This document shows positions 26,612 through 35,640 of a stretch of DNA of 64,000 nucleotides, one piece after another. Position numbers and translations under genes: made by a program. The stretch's first letter is position 1; the number at the start of each line of letters is the position of its first letter. The DNA is from Faecalibacterium prausnitzii (GTDB lineage Bacteria > Bacillota > Clostridia > Oscillospirales > Ruminococcaceae): the NCBI RefSeq assembly GCF_003287495.1, contig NZ_PRLE01000005.1, positions 124,001-188,000 on the forward strand, given 5' to 3'. Under the pieces are notes generated by a model, which worked only from the letters and a program-made list of their open reading frames with translations, made no database searches and was not told where the DNA came from.

Positions 26612-27628
26612 TTACATCTCCCGGCCAATGGCCCATGCCACCTGGCGGCACTTTGCCATGGCCTGCGCAAAGGCGTCCGGAGTCAGGCACTGGGCACCGT
26701 CACTCCATGCGTGGGCGGGGTCGTAGTGGACTTCCACTTCCAGGCCGTCGGCACCGGCGGCCACGGCCGCGATCATCATGGGCTCCACCAGGTTGGATTT
26801 GCCGGTGGCGTGGCTGGGGTCTACGATGACAGGCAGGTGAGTCTTCTCGTGGATGATGGGCACAGCGGAGAGGTCCAGCGTGTTGCGGGTGTACTTCTCA
26901 AAGGTGCGGATGCCGCGCTCGCAGAGGATGACGTTCTCGTTGCCGCCGGCCATGATGTACTCAGCGGACATGATCCACTCCTCGATGGTGTTGCACAGGC
27001 CGCGCTTGAGCAGCACGGGCTTGTGCATCTTGCCAACGGCTTTCAGCAGCTGGAAGTTCTGCATGTTGCGGGCACCGATCTGCACCACGTCCACATACTC
27101 CTCAAACTCGGGGATGCGGTCCTCGCTCATCAGCTCGGAAACGATGGGCATTCCGGTGGCCTCGCGGGCCTTGACCATGTCGAGGATGCCCTCGGTTTCC
27201 AGACCCTGGAACGAGTAGGGAGAGGTGCGGGGCTTGTAAGCGCCGCCGCGGAAGAGCGTGGCACCGCCGGCCTTGACGGACTGGGCGATGCGCAGGGCCT
27301 GCTCCTCGCCCTCAATGCTGCAGGGGCCTGCCATGACGGCGATCTTCTCCTTGCCGCCGATCTTCACGCCGCCGCAGTCGATGACGGAATCGGCGGGGTG
27401 GAACAAGCGGTTGGCGCGCTTGTAGGGGGCAGACACGCGGGTGACATTGTCGATCCAGGGGTTGGCCAGCACGTCCCGCTCATCGATCTTGGTGGTGTCG
27501 CCCACCAGACCAAAGACATTGTAGTCCTTGCCAGTGATGAGGGTAACATCAAGGCCCTGCTTCTCAAATTTATCGACGATCTTCTCAAGCTCTATTTTCG
27601 GGGTGCCTTTTTTGGTGGAAATAATCAT
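26612..27628 (-). CDS. aroF: 3-deoxy-7-phosphoheptulonate (DAHP) synthase, type I-beta
   Basis: First shikimate step, condensing PEP with erythrose-4-phosphate. The protein has 338 residues: an N-terminal ferredoxin-like regulatory domain (~1-70) with [15 protein letters not shown], then the KDOPS-like barrel with [46 protein letters not shown] and [15 protein letters not shown]. The N-terminal domain in relatives mediates feedback control by Tyr or Phe. AAGAAGGG lies upstream. Confidence 0.96.
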   Translation of the reverse strand: MIISTKKGTPKIELEKIVDKFEKQGLDVTLITGKDYNVFGLVGDTTKIDERDVLANPWIDNVTRVSAPYKRANRLFHPADSVIDCGGVKIGGKEKIAVMAGPCSIEGEEQALRIAQSVKAGGATLFRGGAYKPRTSPYSFQGLETEGILDMVKAREATGMPIVSELMSEDRIPEFEEYVDVVQIGARNMQNFQLLKAVGKMHKPVLLKRGLCNTIEEWIMSAEYIMAGGNENVILCERGIRTFEKYTRNTLDLSAVPIIHEKTHLPVIVDPSHATGKSNLVEPMMIAAVAAGADGLEVEVHYDPAHAWSDGAQCLTPDAFAQAMAKCRQVAWAIGREM

Positions 27629-27661
27629 TGAATTTACGTCCCTTCTTTTTGAATCGTTGAA

Positions 27662-27706
27662 AACCGCTCCGTCTCGCGCTCGCTGGCCAGCGCCTGAGAG
27701 GGCTAC
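27662..27706. repeat. Partial interspersed repeat, copy 5 (aroQ-aroF spacer)
   Basis: Only the end of the unit is left: CTGGCCAGCGCCTGAGAGGG preceded by CTCGCGCTCG. It fills the spacer after the aroQ stop codon. Confidence 0.65.
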
Positions 27707-28167
27707 ATCACCAAGTGAGTGTGCCCGCTGCCGTCGATGCGGAGCAGCTGGACGAGGTAGGCGCAGGCGTGCAGATAGCCGCTGATGCCCTCCCCGATAA
27801 AATGGCCCTGACAGCCAAAGGAGACCACGTCCGTCTGGCGGAACGGCTCGTGGCTGTCCGGCTCGCTGAGCATGACCTCCACGGCGGGCACGCCGCAGAC
27901 CCGCAGCGCGTCCAGAATGGCCACGCTGTAGTGGGCATAGCCGCCCGGGTTGATGACGATGCCGTCCGCCCGGCCTGCGGCGGACTGGATCTCGTCGATG
28001 AGGTCGCCCTCGTGGTTGGACTGGAAAAACTCCACCTGAATGTCCATCTGCTGGCAGCAGACTTCCAGATAATCCAGCAGGGCGTTGTAGTCGATCTGCC
28101 CGGCCACGCCCGGCTCGGTAAAGTGCATCAGGTTGAGGTTAGGGCCGTTAATGATCAAAAATTTCAT
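27703..28167 (-). CDS. aroQ: 3-dehydroquinate dehydratase, type II
   Basis: Third shikimate step. The protein has 154 residues, with the type II signature at the N-terminus (LIINGPNLNLM), the catalytic-loop region around FTEPGV, VEFFQSNHEGDLIDEIQ, INPGGYAHYSVAILDAL and VEVMLSEPDSHEPFRQ. It overlaps the end of aroEK by 20 bases, so the two are probably co-translated. Confidence 0.95.
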   Translation of the reverse strand: MKFLIINGPNLNLMHFTEPGVAGQIDYNALLDYLEVCCQQMDIQVEFFQSNHEGDLIDEIQSAAGRADGIVINPGGYAHYSVAILDALRVCGVPAVEVMLSEPDSHEPFRQTDVVSFGCQGHFIGEGISGYLHACAYLVQLLRIDGSGHTHLVM

Positions 28168-29410
28168 CCAGAGCCTCCATGGCCGCGTTCACCGCGTCCG
28201 TGACGGTAGTATGGTTGGGCACAACGGCGTCCGCTGCCGCCAGATACAGCGGCCTGCGCTCGGTGTACATGGCACGGAGGGCGTCGGTGCTGGAGGAGAG
28301 CGGCCTGCCGCCGCCCACGGTCAGCGCTTCCAGCGGGCGGTCCAAAAAGAGGATGACGCCGTTCTGGCGCAGCAGCCGGATGTTCTCCGGCCGCTTGATG
28401 ACGCCGCCCCCGCAGGAGAGCAGCTGCCGCCCCTCTTTGGCAAACCGGGCGGTCTGCTCCGTCTCTTTCCGGCGGAAGCTGTCCTCGCCCTCGGCGGCAA
28501 AGATCTCCGGGATGGTGCGGCCGTCGGCCTTGACCACCTCGTCGTCGAGATCAAGAAAGCGCTTGCCCAGCTTTTCGGCCAGCATCCGCCCGATGGTGGA
28601 TTTGCCGGAGGAGGGCATCCCGATGAGGACGACATTGAGCGTATCCCGCCGGATGGCCGCCGTGACGCGGGAAATTTCCGCCGGGGCATCCTCAAACTTG
28701 CGGTCGAGGAAATACTCCGCCGCGTACACGGCCTGTGCCACCAGCATTTCCAGGCCGCTGGCGGCCACCGGGACCCCGGCTTCCTCGGCCCGGAGGATGA
28801 TCTCGGTCTTTTCGGGGTTATAGACCACGTCCAGCACGGCTTCAAGGCCCGGCATAGCGGCAATGTCCAGATTGCAGGTACCGACATTCGGGTACATGCC
28901 CGCGGGTGTGGTGTTGATGACGATTTGCGCCCCGCTGTGGACAGCTTCCTCGTAGGAGAGCTCACCCTTGGCGGGGTCGGGCTTCCGGCTGACGGTCAGG
29001 ATCCTGGCTGCGCCTTTGTCCCTGGCCACCGCGCTGGTGGTGTTGTGGGTGCCGCCGGTGCCCAGGATCAGGACCGTGCGGCCCGTGAAATCGACGCCAT
29101 GGGCCGCGCACAGGTGGGCAAAGCCCAGGTAATCGGTGTTATAGCCGTAGAGCAGACCGTTGTGATTGACGACGGTGTTCACGGCCCCGATGGCCTTGGC
29201 CCGGGGGTCGATGAAGGAGCAGTATTCCATGACCAACCGCTTATAGGGCAGGGTCACGTTGATGGCCTTGAACGCCCGCTTTTCCAGGAACGCCCGGGCA
29301 TCCGCCTCCGTGGGCAGGGGGCACAGGTCGTACCGGTAGCCGCAGAGCATTTCATGGATGAGCTTGGAGTAAGAGTGTCCAAGTCTGCCGCCGATGAGTC
29401 CATATTCCAT
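28148..29410 (-). CDS. aroE/aroK: Shikimate dehydrogenase - shikimate kinase fusion
   Basis: A bifunctional protein of 420 residues covering the fourth and fifth shikimate steps. Residues 1-~260 are AroE: GLIGGRLGHSYSKLIHEML, INVTLPYK (catalytic Lys), GAVNTVV, GYNTDYLGF and the NADP loop ILGTGGTHNTTSA. Residues ~265-420 are AroK: P-loop LIGMPSSGKSTIGRMLA, FLDLDDEV and SCGGGVIKRPEN. The ATG at 29410 has GGAGG 7 bases upstream; it shares one base with the aroC stop (TAATG). Confidence 0.94.
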   Translation of the reverse strand: MEYGLIGGRLGHSYSKLIHEMLCGYRYDLCPLPTEADARAFLEKRAFKAINVTLPYKRLVMEYCSFIDPRAKAIGAVNTVVNHNGLLYGYNTDYLGFAHLCAAHGVDFTGRTVLILGTGGTHNTTSAVARDKGAARILTVSRKPDPAKGELSYEEAVHSGAQIVINTTPAGMYPNVGTCNLDIAAMPGLEAVLDVVYNPEKTEIILRAEEAGVPVAASGLEMLVAQAVYAAEYFLDRKFEDAPAEISRVTAAIRRDTLNVVLIGMPSSGKSTIGRMLAEKLGKRFLDLDDEVVKADGRTIPEIFAAEGEDSFRRKETEQTARFAKEGRQLLSCGGGVIKRPENIRLLRQNGVILFLDRPLEALTVGGGRPLSSSTDALRAMYTERRPLYLAAADAVVPNHTTVTDAVNAAMEALDEIFDH

Positions 29411-30555
29411 TACGATTCCTCCCTGCGGTAACTGGTGGGCCGCTCCATCCATGCCGTGCCATATCGGGTGGTCATCAGGTCGCCCACCACCAAAGCGGCG
29501 GTGCAGGTCTGCACGATGGCGGCCCGGGGCACGATGCAGGGGTCATGGCGGCCCTGGATGGAGAGCGTTGCATTCTTGCGGGCGACATAATCGACCGTGT
29601 CCTGCTGTTTGTAGATGCTGGGCGTGGGTTTGACCACGGTGCGGAAGACCACGGGCATCCCGTTGGAGATGCCGCCGTTGAGGCCCGCGTTGTGGTTGGT
29701 CCGGGTGACGACCCGGCCGACCTCGTCCATCCGGAACGCGTCGTTGGCGGCGGAGCCGCGCAGGTCCGCAAAGCCAAAGCCGGTGCCAAACTCGATGCCC
29801 TTGACGGCCGGGATGGAGAATGCCGCATGGGCCAGCAGGCTCTCCACGCTGTCAAAATAGGGTTCGCCCAGGCCTGCCGGCAGGCCGAGGATGGCGGTCT
29901 CCAAAATGCCGCCCACGCTGTCGCCGTCGGCACCGGCGGCCCGGATGGCGGCTTTCATGGGTTCTTCCACGGTGGTGTCCAGCAGGGCAAAGCCCTCCGG
30001 CTTGCCCACCAGTGCTTCTGCCTGAGCGGCCAATGCGGCGGGGTCATCCAGCGCGAAAGGCGTATCGGAGATGCCCGCACACCGGGCAATATGGGTGGAA
30101 ATATCAATGCCCGCCCGGCTCAGGGCGTCCAGCACGATGGCACCGCCCGCCACCAGCGCGGCAGTGACGCGGCCGGAGAAGTGTCCGCCGCCCCGGGCGT
30201 CCTGAAAGCCGTGGTATTTGGCGTAGGCCGTATAATCGGCGTGGCCGGGGCGGAGCAGGTCGGCGGTCTTGGCGTAATCACCGCTGCGGGTGTTCTGGTT
30301 CTCGATCATCAGGGCAATGGCCGTGCCGGTGGTGTGGCCGTTGACCACGCCCGAAAGAAACTGGACCTGATCGGCCTCCACCCGGGCGGTGGAAAGACCG
30401 TCGCCCCGGGCCCGGCGCTTGTCCATGCAGGCGGCAACGCGGGCCTCGTCCACGGGGACGCCTGCCGCCATGCCGTCCAGCACCGCGCCGATGGCGGCAC
30501 CATGGCTCTCGCCGAAAATGGTCAGCGCCAGCGCGCTGCCGTAAGTGTTTTTCAT
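29410..30555 (-). CDS. aroC: Chorismate synthase
   Basis: Seventh shikimate step, using reduced FMN. The protein has 381 residues. Signatures are GESHGAAIGAVLDGM at the N-terminus, RRARGDGLSTARVEADQV, the RPGHADYTAYAKYHGFQDARGGG region (quote shortened in parts: GHADYTAYAKYHG), SGRVTAALVAGGAI and RTNHNAGLNGGISNGMP. GGAGG lies upstream of the ATG, 4 bases after the aroB stop. Confidence 0.96.
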   Translation of the reverse strand: MKNTYGSALALTIFGESHGAAIGAVLDGMAAGVPVDEARVAACMDKRRARGDGLSTARVEADQVQFLSGVVNGHTTGTAIALMIENQNTRSGDYAKTADLLRPGHADYTAYAKYHGFQDARGGGHFSGRVTAALVAGGAIVLDALSRAGIDISTHIARCAGISDTPFALDDPAALAAQAEALVGKPEGFALLDTTVEEPMKAAIRAAGADGDSVGGILETAILGLPAGLGEPYFDSVESLLAHAAFSIPAVKGIEFGTGFGFADLRGSAANDAFRMDEVGRVVTRTNHNAGLNGGISNGMPVVFRTVVKPTPSIYKQQDTVDYVARKNATLSIQGRHDPCIVPRAAIVQTCTAALVVGDLMTTRYGTAWMERPTSYRREES

Positions 30556-30559
30556 GGGC

Positions 30560-31603
30560 TTATTCCTCCATGCCCAGCAGGGGGCGCAGGCCCTCTACCG
30601 GGATGGTCTCGGCCCGCCAGCAGCCAAGGCCGGGGACCTTGATGATGGTGATCTGGCCGCCCTGCGCCTTTTTATCGTGCAGCATCTCGGCCAGGACTTT
30701 TTCTTTGTTGTAGGTGGTGCGCAGCGGGAGGCCCAGGCGGCGGTAAACGGCCCGCACCCGCTTCTGCAGGGCTTTGGATTCGATCATGGGCAGCATGCCC
30801 AGTGCCACGCACTCGCCGTGGAACAGGCCCACGGTGCGGCGGCCCTTGATGCCCTTGACGGCCTCAATGCCGTGGCCGATGGTGTGGCCGAAATTGAGGG
30901 CTTTGCGCATCCCGTGCTCCTGCTCGTCCTGCTCCACGATGTTCTTTTTGAAGCGGAGGCTGCGGTAGATGATCTCGCCGATCCGCGCGTCCACATCGCC
31001 TTTTTCAAAGATGGAAAACAGCTCCGGGTCGGCCAACAGGCTGGCCTTGACGGCCTCGGCCAGGCCGTTGATGTAGTGGCGGCGGGGCAGGGTGGACAGC
31101 GTCTCCGGGTCCACGATGACCAGTTTGGGCTGCCAGAAAGCGCCCACGATGTTTTTGGTGTCGCCCAGGTCCACGGCGGTCTTGCCGCCAATGGAGGAAT
31201 CGATCATGGAGAGGGTGGTGGTGGGGCAGTTGATGAAATCAATGCCGCGCATGTAGATGGAGGCCGCAAAGCCTGCCAGGTCGCCCACGACACCGCCGCC
31301 CACGGCGATGACCAGGTCGCCCCGGCCCATATTGAATTCCAGCATCTGGCGCAGGACGGTCTCCAGAATTTTAAAGCTCTTGCTTCCCTCGCCCTGGGGC
31401 ACGGTGATGATCTTGGCGTCCTTGCACTGGTCGGCCACCCGCTGGGCGTACTGGGCAGGCACGCCGCTGTCGGTGACGACGGCCACCCGGCGGTCCAGCC
31501 GGGCGAACTGGTACAGGTTTTCCAGCGCGCCGCTCTTTAAAATGATATCATAGCTGCGCTCGCCCAGGTTCATGGTGAGCTTGGTTCCGATAAATTCGCT
31601 CAT
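30560..31603 (-). CDS. aroB: 3-dehydroquinate synthase
   Basis: Second shikimate step. The protein has 347 residues: the NAD-binding N-terminal part (VAVVTDSGVPAQYAQRV, then AVGGGVVGDLAGFAASIYMR), the PTTTLSMIDSSIGGKTAVDL stretch and the metal-binding C-terminus with Glu in GLAEAVKASLL and His in LNFGHTIGHGIEAV and FHGECVALGM. Start overlaps the pheA stop by 4 bases (ATGA), so translation is coupled. Confidence 0.96.
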   Translation of the reverse strand: MSEFIGTKLTMNLGERSYDIILKSGALENLYQFARLDRRVAVVTDSGVPAQYAQRVADQCKDAKIITVPQGEGSKSFKILETVLRQMLEFNMGRGDLVIAVGGGVVGDLAGFAASIYMRGIDFINCPTTTLSMIDSSIGGKTAVDLGDTKNIVGAFWQPKLVIVDPETLSTLPRRHYINGLAEAVKASLLADPELFSIFEKGDVDARIGEIIYRSLRFKKNIVEQDEQEHGMRKALNFGHTIGHGIEAVKGIKGRRTVGLFHGECVALGMLPMIESKALQKRVRAVYRRLGLPLRTTYNKEKVLAEMLHDKKAQGGQITIIKVPGLGCWRAETIPVEGLRPLLGMEE

Positions 31604-32670
31604 TTTGTGTACACTCCTAACAGCCGCACGGTGCGGCAGGTATGATCCAGCTCGCGCAGCAGCGCGGCGGTCTCGTCGGCGGTGGGGTCGCCCACCAGCT
31701 CCACATAAAAGTAATAATCAAAGGGGACATGGGGCAGCGGGCGGCTCTTGATGGACTCCATATCGTAGCCGCTGGCACCGATGATCTGGATGACCTCGGC
31801 CAGCTTGCCGGGCTTGTTGTCCACGGTGAACAGCAGGGAGAACCGGTTGCCCGCCGTGGGCTTCTCTTTGCTCAGCACGACGAAGCGGGTGGTGTTGTCG
31901 CCGTCGGTGTTGATGCTGGGCACCAGCACCTCCAGCCCGTACAGGGCCGCTGTTTCCACGCTGGCAATGGCGGCAAGGCCGCGGTCGCCGCCGTCAGCCA
32001 CAAATTTGGCCGCCATGGCGGTGTTGGGCATGGCCGTGGCGGGCAGGTGGAACTGCCGCAGGAACGTCTCGCTCTGGGCAATGGCCTGCTGGTGGCTGTA
32101 CACCATCTTCAGCTCGTTGAGCTGGGTGCCGGGCAGCACCAGCAGGTTCTGGGAGACGGGCAGGTCGTAGACATCCACCACCCAGAGGTCCGGGTGGTTG
32201 TAGCACAGGTCCAGCACGGCGGAAACATCGCCCGCGTGGCTGTTTTCAAACGGCACCACGCCGTGGGAGGCGTCGCCCCGCTCCACGGCGTCAAACACTT
32301 CGTCCCAGGTGGGGTAGCTGATGGCCTCGGCATGGGGGAAGAGCGCTTTGAGCGCGATGTGGGAAAAGGCTCCCTCCACGCCCTGATAGGCGGCGCGGTT
32401 GCGGCCCAGCACCGCGGCCTCGTACTGCTTGGCAACGTCCATCATGTTCTGGACATGGTCCCGGTAGTAGGGGCGCAGAGCGGGCTCCTGAATGCGGGCG
32501 GCGGCTTTGTCCAGCACTACCGCCTCCCGCGCGGCGTCAAAGATGGGCAGGCCGTGGGCCTTTTTGTACGCGGCAACGGCCAGCACCGCGGCCATCCGGC
32601 GCTCAAACAGCGCCGCCAGCTGCGCGTCCACCGCGTCGATCTCCGCGCGTGCTTTGTCCAGTGCGTCCAT
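31600..32670 (-). CDS. pheA: Chorismate mutase / prephenate dehydratase
   Basis: A bifunctional P-protein of 356 residues leading to phenylpyruvate. Residues ~1-85 are an AroQ-type chorismate mutase helix bundle (ARAEIDAVDAQLAALFERR). Residues ~95-270 are prephenate dehydratase (YQGVEGAFSHIALKALF, VVPFENSHAGDV, NTDGDNTTRFVVL). Residues ~280-356 are an ACT domain with ESIKSRP, the Phe-binding motif, so feedback inhibition is expected. The start at 32670 is chosen because it opens the mutase domain. First gene of the operon. Confidence 0.95.
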   Translation of the reverse strand: MDALDKARAEIDAVDAQLAALFERRMAAVLAVAAYKKAHGLPIFDAAREAVVLDKAAARIQEPALRPYYRDHVQNMMDVAKQYEAAVLGRNRAAYQGVEGAFSHIALKALFPHAEAISYPTWDEVFDAVERGDASHGVVPFENSHAGDVSAVLDLCYNHPDLWVVDVYDLPVSQNLLVLPGTQLNELKMVYSHQQAIAQSETFLRQFHLPATAMPNTAMAAKFVADGGDRGLAAIASVETAALYGLEVLVPSINTDGDNTTRFVVLSKEKPTAGNRFSLLFTVDNKPGKLAEVIQIIGASGYDMESIKSRPLPHVPFDYYFYVELVGDPTADETAALLRELDHTCRTVRLLGVYTK

Positions 32671-32716
32671 GGGGAATCCACATCCTTTGTTCTGTGATTT
32701 ATGAGAATACTTGATT

Positions 32717-32745
32717 AGTATACCATAACCCGGATGGAGAAACAA
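32717..32745 (-). promoter_or_regulatory. Sigma-A promoter for the aromatic operon
   Basis: On the minus strand TTGTTT (32740-32745), a 17-base spacer and TATACT (32717-32722), about 47 bases before pheA. No T-box or attenuator is visible in the leader. Confidence 0.6.
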
Positions 32746-32817
32746 CAAAAGCCCAGCGCTTTCAAAGCGGATAATTTTTCAAACGCGGAGGGAATAAAGC
32801 GAATAAAATTATAAAGG

Positions 32818-32853
32818 AAAAGCCTCTCACCCGGCAGGATGAGAGACTTTTAT
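32818..32853 (-). terminator. Terminator after the small 55-residue gene
   Basis: On the minus strand AAGTCTCTCA and TGAGAGGCTTTTCC pair around a GC-rich loop, just behind the stop codon at 32857. Confidence 0.6.
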
Positions 32854-32856
32854 GGT

Positions 32857-33024
32857 TCATTTGCGCAGATCTTCCCGCTTGCGGGCCGTGCCGTAGTACC
32901 GCCCGTAGGGATTGTCGAGATCCGAAGCTTTGGGCGGGGCGGGGGTGCCGGGGGCCGCGGGCGCGGGCTTTTCCGGCACGGCGGAGTGTGCCGCCGTGCC
33001 CCGGCGGATGAGACGGAACCGCAT
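32857..33024 (-). CDS. Small basic protein of 55 residues, unknown
   Basis: Starts MRFRLIRRGTAAHS, then an Ala/Pro linker and a polar C-terminus with DNPYGRYYGTARKRED. No family recognised. Supported by position: its ATG is 3 bases after the stop of the upstream gene, with AGGGAGG ending 8 bases before it, and a terminator follows directly. It is therefore probably translated with the membrane protein gene upstream. Confidence 0.6.
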   Translation of the reverse strand: MRFRLIRRGTAAHSAVPEKPAPAAPGTPAPPKASDLDNPYGRYYGTARKREDLRK

Positions 33025-33027
33025 GGC

Positions 33028-33789
33028 TCAGCCCTCCCTCAGGGTGGAGACAGCCCCGGCGGTCAACGCCTGCCAGAGCTCCTCGCCGCCGGCGAGGTTC
33101 TCCGCCGTGGCGGTGTTCCAGGCACCCCGCATCCCGATGTAAAAATCGGAGAGGTACTGCTGGCTGTCGCCGCCCTGGGCGTGGGTGGTGTCGGCCCGGT
33201 ACTCGCCCAGGTCCAGCCCGGCCAGCACGGGGCAGTCCGTCCACTTGTACACCATGTTCCACCAGTCGTCGTCGCTGTCCGGGGCGGGCAGGCTGCCGTC
33301 CAGATACCGCAGGGTGCCGGTGCTGTCCTCGAACCCGGCGGGGTCGTAGAGGAGAAAAATGGAGCTCAGGCCGCCCTGCACGTCAGTGGCCAGCTTGGTG
33401 GTGCCCGCCATGGTCAGGTAGGCGGCGCTCTCGGTCTGAGGATCCTCGTCGCTGTAGTCCAGCGTGTAGACGTTCAGTGTCACCAGCACCTTGCCGTCGC
33501 CGTTGCGGTCCTCGCCGTACCGGGCAAGAGCCGTCTGCAGGGCCGTCACGGTGTCGTCGGGCAGGTAGTAGGGGGCCACCACGGCGATGTTGTAATCGGG
33601 CTTGGGCACAAAGAAATACTGTCCGATGAAGTTGTAAGCCACAAAGGCCACGGCAATGCCGATGAGGATGACCCACTTGAGGTTATAATCCCACCAGTTG
33701 GTCCACTTTTCTTTCCGGGTGTACTGCCGCTCTTTGCGGGGGGCCAGCTCCCTGGGGTCGATGTCGCGCTCGTAACGATAGCTTGCCAT
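33028..33789 (-). CDS. Single-pass membrane protein with a large external domain, unknown
   Basis: A protein of 253 residues: a charged Arg/Lys cytoplasmic head, NWWDYNLKWVILIG leading into one membrane helix (~38-58), then an extracytoplasmic domain with an EDRNGDGKV segment resembling a calcium loop, and Asp- and Trp-rich stretches (DSDDDWWNMVYKWTD). I do not recognise the family. It lies between plsC and the 55-residue gene on the same strand, 8 bases after plsC, so all three may form one unit. Confidence 0.65.
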   Translation of the reverse strand: MASYRYERDIDPRELAPRKERQYTRKEKWTNWWDYNLKWVILIGIAVAFVAYNFIGQYFFVPKPDYNIAVVAPYYLPDDTVTALQTALARYGEDRNGDGKVLVTLNVYTLDYSDEDPQTESAAYLTMAGTTKLATDVQGGLSSIFLLYDPAGFEDSTGTLRYLDGSLPAPDSDDDWWNMVYKWTDCPVLAGLDLGEYRADTTHAQGGDSQQYLSDFYIGMRGAWNTATAENLAGGEELWQALTAGAVSTLREG

Positions 33790-33797
33790 AAAGCTCC

Positions 33798-34523
33798 TTA
33801 TAATTCAGCCAGAATGGTCTGGCGGACGGCGTCGGGCAGCTGTTTCTGCTCAGCGCGGCTCATGCCTGCGGTCTGGATGGGGGGCAGCACCTTGATGCGT
33901 ACCGTGCCCGGGTGGCAGAGGTTGCCGTTGTTCTCAAACAGGGCCCGTGCCCCGGTGATGGCCACCGGCACCACGGGAGCGCCTGTCTTGACCGCGATGC
34001 GGAACGCGCCCTGCTTGAACTCGCCGGCGCCGCCCTCTTCGCCCTTGTAGCGGGTGCCCTCGGGGAAGATGACAAAGCTCTTGCCGCTCTCCACGATGGC
34101 GGTGGCGTCGTTCAGGGCCCGGACGGAGGCGCGCACGTCGTCCCGCTGGACGAACACGCAGCCCAGCAGCTTCATCCAGCGGTTGAGCAGGGGGATCTTC
34201 CCCAGCTCCTCCTTGGCCAGGATGCCGTGGGGCCGGTCCAGCCCGGCCAGCAGCAGGGGGATATCATAGTAGCTGCGGTGGTTGCCCACAAACACACAGG
34301 CAGTGTCTTTGGGGATGTTGTCCAGCCCCTCCACCAGCAGCTGGACCCCTGTGATGTGCAGGATCTGCCGGCTCCAGTGGGGGATGTGCTTGTTGACGAT
34401 CTGCTCCACCGTGTCCATGTCGCCTGCGGCCAGCGCGCGCTCGCCCCGGCGGAGGATATTGTAGTGGACGATCATGTATCCAAAAAGATAGAGGAACATT
34501 GCAATGGTGCGGAAAATGCTCAT
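33798..34523 (-). CDS. plsC: 1-acyl-sn-glycerol-3-phosphate acyltransferase
   Basis: Makes phosphatidic acid from lysophosphatidic acid at the inner membrane face. The protein has 241 residues with an N-terminal hydrophobic helix, the catalytic block NHRSYYD (HxxxxD), the FVQRDD region, the glycerol-phosphate site FPEGTR and a later VPVAITG motif. The ATG at 34523 has AAAGGAG 8 bases upstream. Confidence 0.93.
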   Translation of the reverse strand: MSIFRTIAMFLYLFGYMIVHYNILRRGERALAAGDMDTVEQIVNKHIPHWSRQILHITGVQLLVEGLDNIPKDTACVFVGNHRSYYDIPLLLAGLDRPHGILAKEELGKIPLLNRWMKLLGCVFVQRDDVRASVRALNDATAIVESGKSFVIFPEGTRYKGEEGGAGEFKQGAFRIAVKTGAPVVPVAITGARALFENNGNLCHPGTVRIKVLPPIQTAGMSRAEQKQLPDAVRQTILAEL

Positions 34524-34636
34524 GAGAGATGCTCCTTTCAATGGGAATGGGCTATAAAAATCCCAGTTTATTGTAACACACTTTTCCGTAAAAAGGGAGA
34601 GAAAATACTTTTTTTACAAATCCTAGCCTTTGCAGC

Positions 34637-34665
34637 TTGCAAAATCCACAAAATCCGGGTATAGT
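34637..34665 (+). promoter_or_regulatory. Sigma-A promoter for the YesL-like gene
   Basis: TTGCAA (34637-34642), a 17-base spacer and TATAGT (34660-34665), about 100 bases before the ATG at 34764. Confidence 0.6.
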
Positions 34666-34763
34666 TATAACTACAAAGGTAGCACAATGGCGCTTCCAGA
34701 GAGAAACGCCGGTGCCTGCCAGACGCTGTCCGCCGGGCAGCAGGAAAGGAACCGGAACGACAC

Positions 34764-35594
34764 ATGAGTTTATTCCCCTCTGCAAATGATTTCAAAGCGG
34801 GGCCGGGCGTGGAGAAAGACGCCCCCCGCAAGACCGGCGTAGGCCGTTTCTTCGAGCTGGTGGGCCGCGATATGAGCAGCATGTTCCTTGCAAACCTGCT
34901 CACCTGCCTGGGCTTTCTCCCGGTCATCTGCCTGGTCTACATCGGCTTTCTGATGAACAGCCTCCCCGTGATGCTGGTCAGTGCCGCTGCGGGCGGCATT
35001 CTGGCGGGCCCGGCGCTGGCCGGCATGTACGATACCGTTCTGCGCGCCCTGCGTGATGAGGCCGGTTACTGGTGGACGACCTACCGCAAGGCATTCAAGC
35101 GCAATTTCAAGGCCAGCATCCTGCCGGGCGTGCTTTACTGCGTGGTGGTCACGGTGCAGATCTTCTTTGTGTATTTCTGCTTCAACATGCTCTACCACGG
35201 CACCAATGTGGGCGTGCCCATGTGGGTGGCAACGGTGCTCAACCTGCTGCTGTTCCACATGCTGTTCTCCTATCTGTGGCCGCAGGTGGTGCTGCTGGAT
35301 CAGCCGTTGTTCCAGACGTTGAAAAACAGCGTCAACTGCATGATCGCGTTCCTGCCCCACGCGCTGGCGGCGTCGGTCGTTACCATCCTGTTCTGGGGCC
35401 TTGTCATCCTCTGTATGCCGCTGGGCCTGCTGCTCATGCTGGTGTTTGGCTTCTGGTTCCAGGTGGAAGTCTGCTGCCAGATCGTGTATGGCGACCTGGA
35501 CCGGGTGTTCCACATTGAAGAGAAGATCCAAAAGCTCCACGACGCCGAGCTTGAAGCAGAGCTGGCCGCCGAGCGGGGCGAAGACGAAGAGTAA
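34764..35594 (+). CDS. YesL / DUF624-like membrane protein
   Basis: A protein of 276 residues with about six hydrophobic helices: the first pair around FLANLLTCLGFLPVICLVYI, then AGPALAGMYDTVLRALRDE between helices, as in DUF624 (YesL) proteins, which often accompany carbohydrate uptake genes. A charged Glu-rich tail follows. AAAGGA lies 13 bases upstream. Function is not established; the following genes may share its transcript. Confidence 0.6.
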   Translation: MSLFPSANDFKAGPGVEKDAPRKTGVGRFFELVGRDMSSMFLANLLTCLGFLPVICLVYIGFLMNSLPVMLVSAAAGGILAGPALAGMYDTVLRALRDEAGYWWTTYRKAFKRNFKASILPGVLYCVVVTVQIFFVYFCFNMLYHGTNVGVPMWVATVLNLLLFHMLFSYLWPQVVLLDQPLFQTLKNSVNCMIAFLPHALAASVVTILFWGLVILCMPLGLLLMLVFGFWFQVEVCCQIVYGDLDRVFHIEEKIQKLHDAELEAELAAERGEDEE

Positions 35595-35640
35595 TTTCAT
35601 CCACTGAAAATTTGCTGCGGCAGAAAGGGGAGCAGGAGCC

